Source of the DNA: an uncultured Collinsella sp. | GTDB lineage: Bacteria; Actinomycetota; Coriobacteriia; Coriobacteriales; Coriobacteriaceae | Direction of reading: 5' to 3' | NCBI GenBank assembly: GCA_958350755.1 | Contig: CATWID010000086.1 | Span: 1 to 5,589, forward strand | DNA: 5,589 nt | Part shown: piece by piece, positions 5,528-5,589 of the stretch | Position numbering within the stretch: position 1 is the first letter of the stretch | Layout of the letters: every line of letters begins with the position of its first letter | Program-made: the position numbers and the translations under genes | The notes under the pieces: generated by a model | Databases searched by the model: none | Seen by the model: only the letters and a program-made list of their open reading frames with translations | What the model was told of the DNA's origin: nothing

Positions 5528-5589
5528 ATGAAGTACCTTGATTATCGACTTTATCCGAACACCTCCCACATTCATCCGTACATGTACGG
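5528..5589 (+). CDS. Possible start of a plus-strand gene, cut by the window edge
   Basis: From the ATG at 5528-5530 the frame runs open to the end (20 codons, MKYLDYRLYPNTSHIH then PYMY). The frame is also open well upstream, through the kinase promoter. No good ribosome binding site is seen: GGAAG sits only two bases before the ATG, and an alternative GTG at 5510 has AAAAGG about 13 bases upstream. I recognise no family. It could equally be non-coding sequence, since the piece is too short to judge. Confidence 0.2.
   Translation, partial: MKYLDYRLYPNTSHIHPYMY

Overview
The window is a stretch of ordinary bacterial chromosome with high GC content (estimated by eye at 55-60%). Codon choice, gene content and protein style resemble Coriobacteriia (Actinomycetota), most likely a gut Collinsella-like organism. 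That placement is inference from general resemblance; no marker gene here proves it.

Layout, left to right. Positions 3-167 hold the 3' end of an unrecognised plus-strand gene. Positions 185-424 hold a fragment of an IS3-family transposase (plus strand), cut at both ends, whose right edge touches the stop codon of the next gene. Everything after that is on the minus strand, so transcription runs right to left: a TetR-family repressor (425-1036), a YbhN/LPG-synthase-TM-type membrane protein (1153-2460), a rho-independent terminator (2569-2600), two identical tRNA-Glu(CTC) genes (2611-2687 and 2710-2786) with a plausible promoter, a CCA-adding tRNA nucleotidyltransferase (2914-4308), a second strong terminator (4446-4481), and a PfkB-family sugar-phosphate kinase of the 1-phosphofructokinase type (4504-5436) with a perfect TATAAT -10 box upstream. 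The last ~60 bases may hold the start of a plus-strand gene cut by the window edge, and end in a 14-bp perfect palindrome.

Functional links. The two terminators divide the minus strand into three likely units: pfkB alone; cca followed by the two tRNA-Glu genes (no terminator seen between them, although the tRNAs appear to have their own promoter); and the membrane protein followed by tetR. The cca/tRNA neighbourhood is thematically coherent (tRNA 3'-end maintenance), although both tRNA genes already encode CCA, so the enzyme would act on them in repair. No stretch above 300 bases lacks a feature. I see no evidence for a novel multi-gene system. The most notable points are a perfect inverted repeat upstream of tetR, the transposase scar at its 3' end, the G1-U72 acceptor pair in both tRNAs, and a Gly-to-Cys change in the kinase's catalytic GAGD motif.
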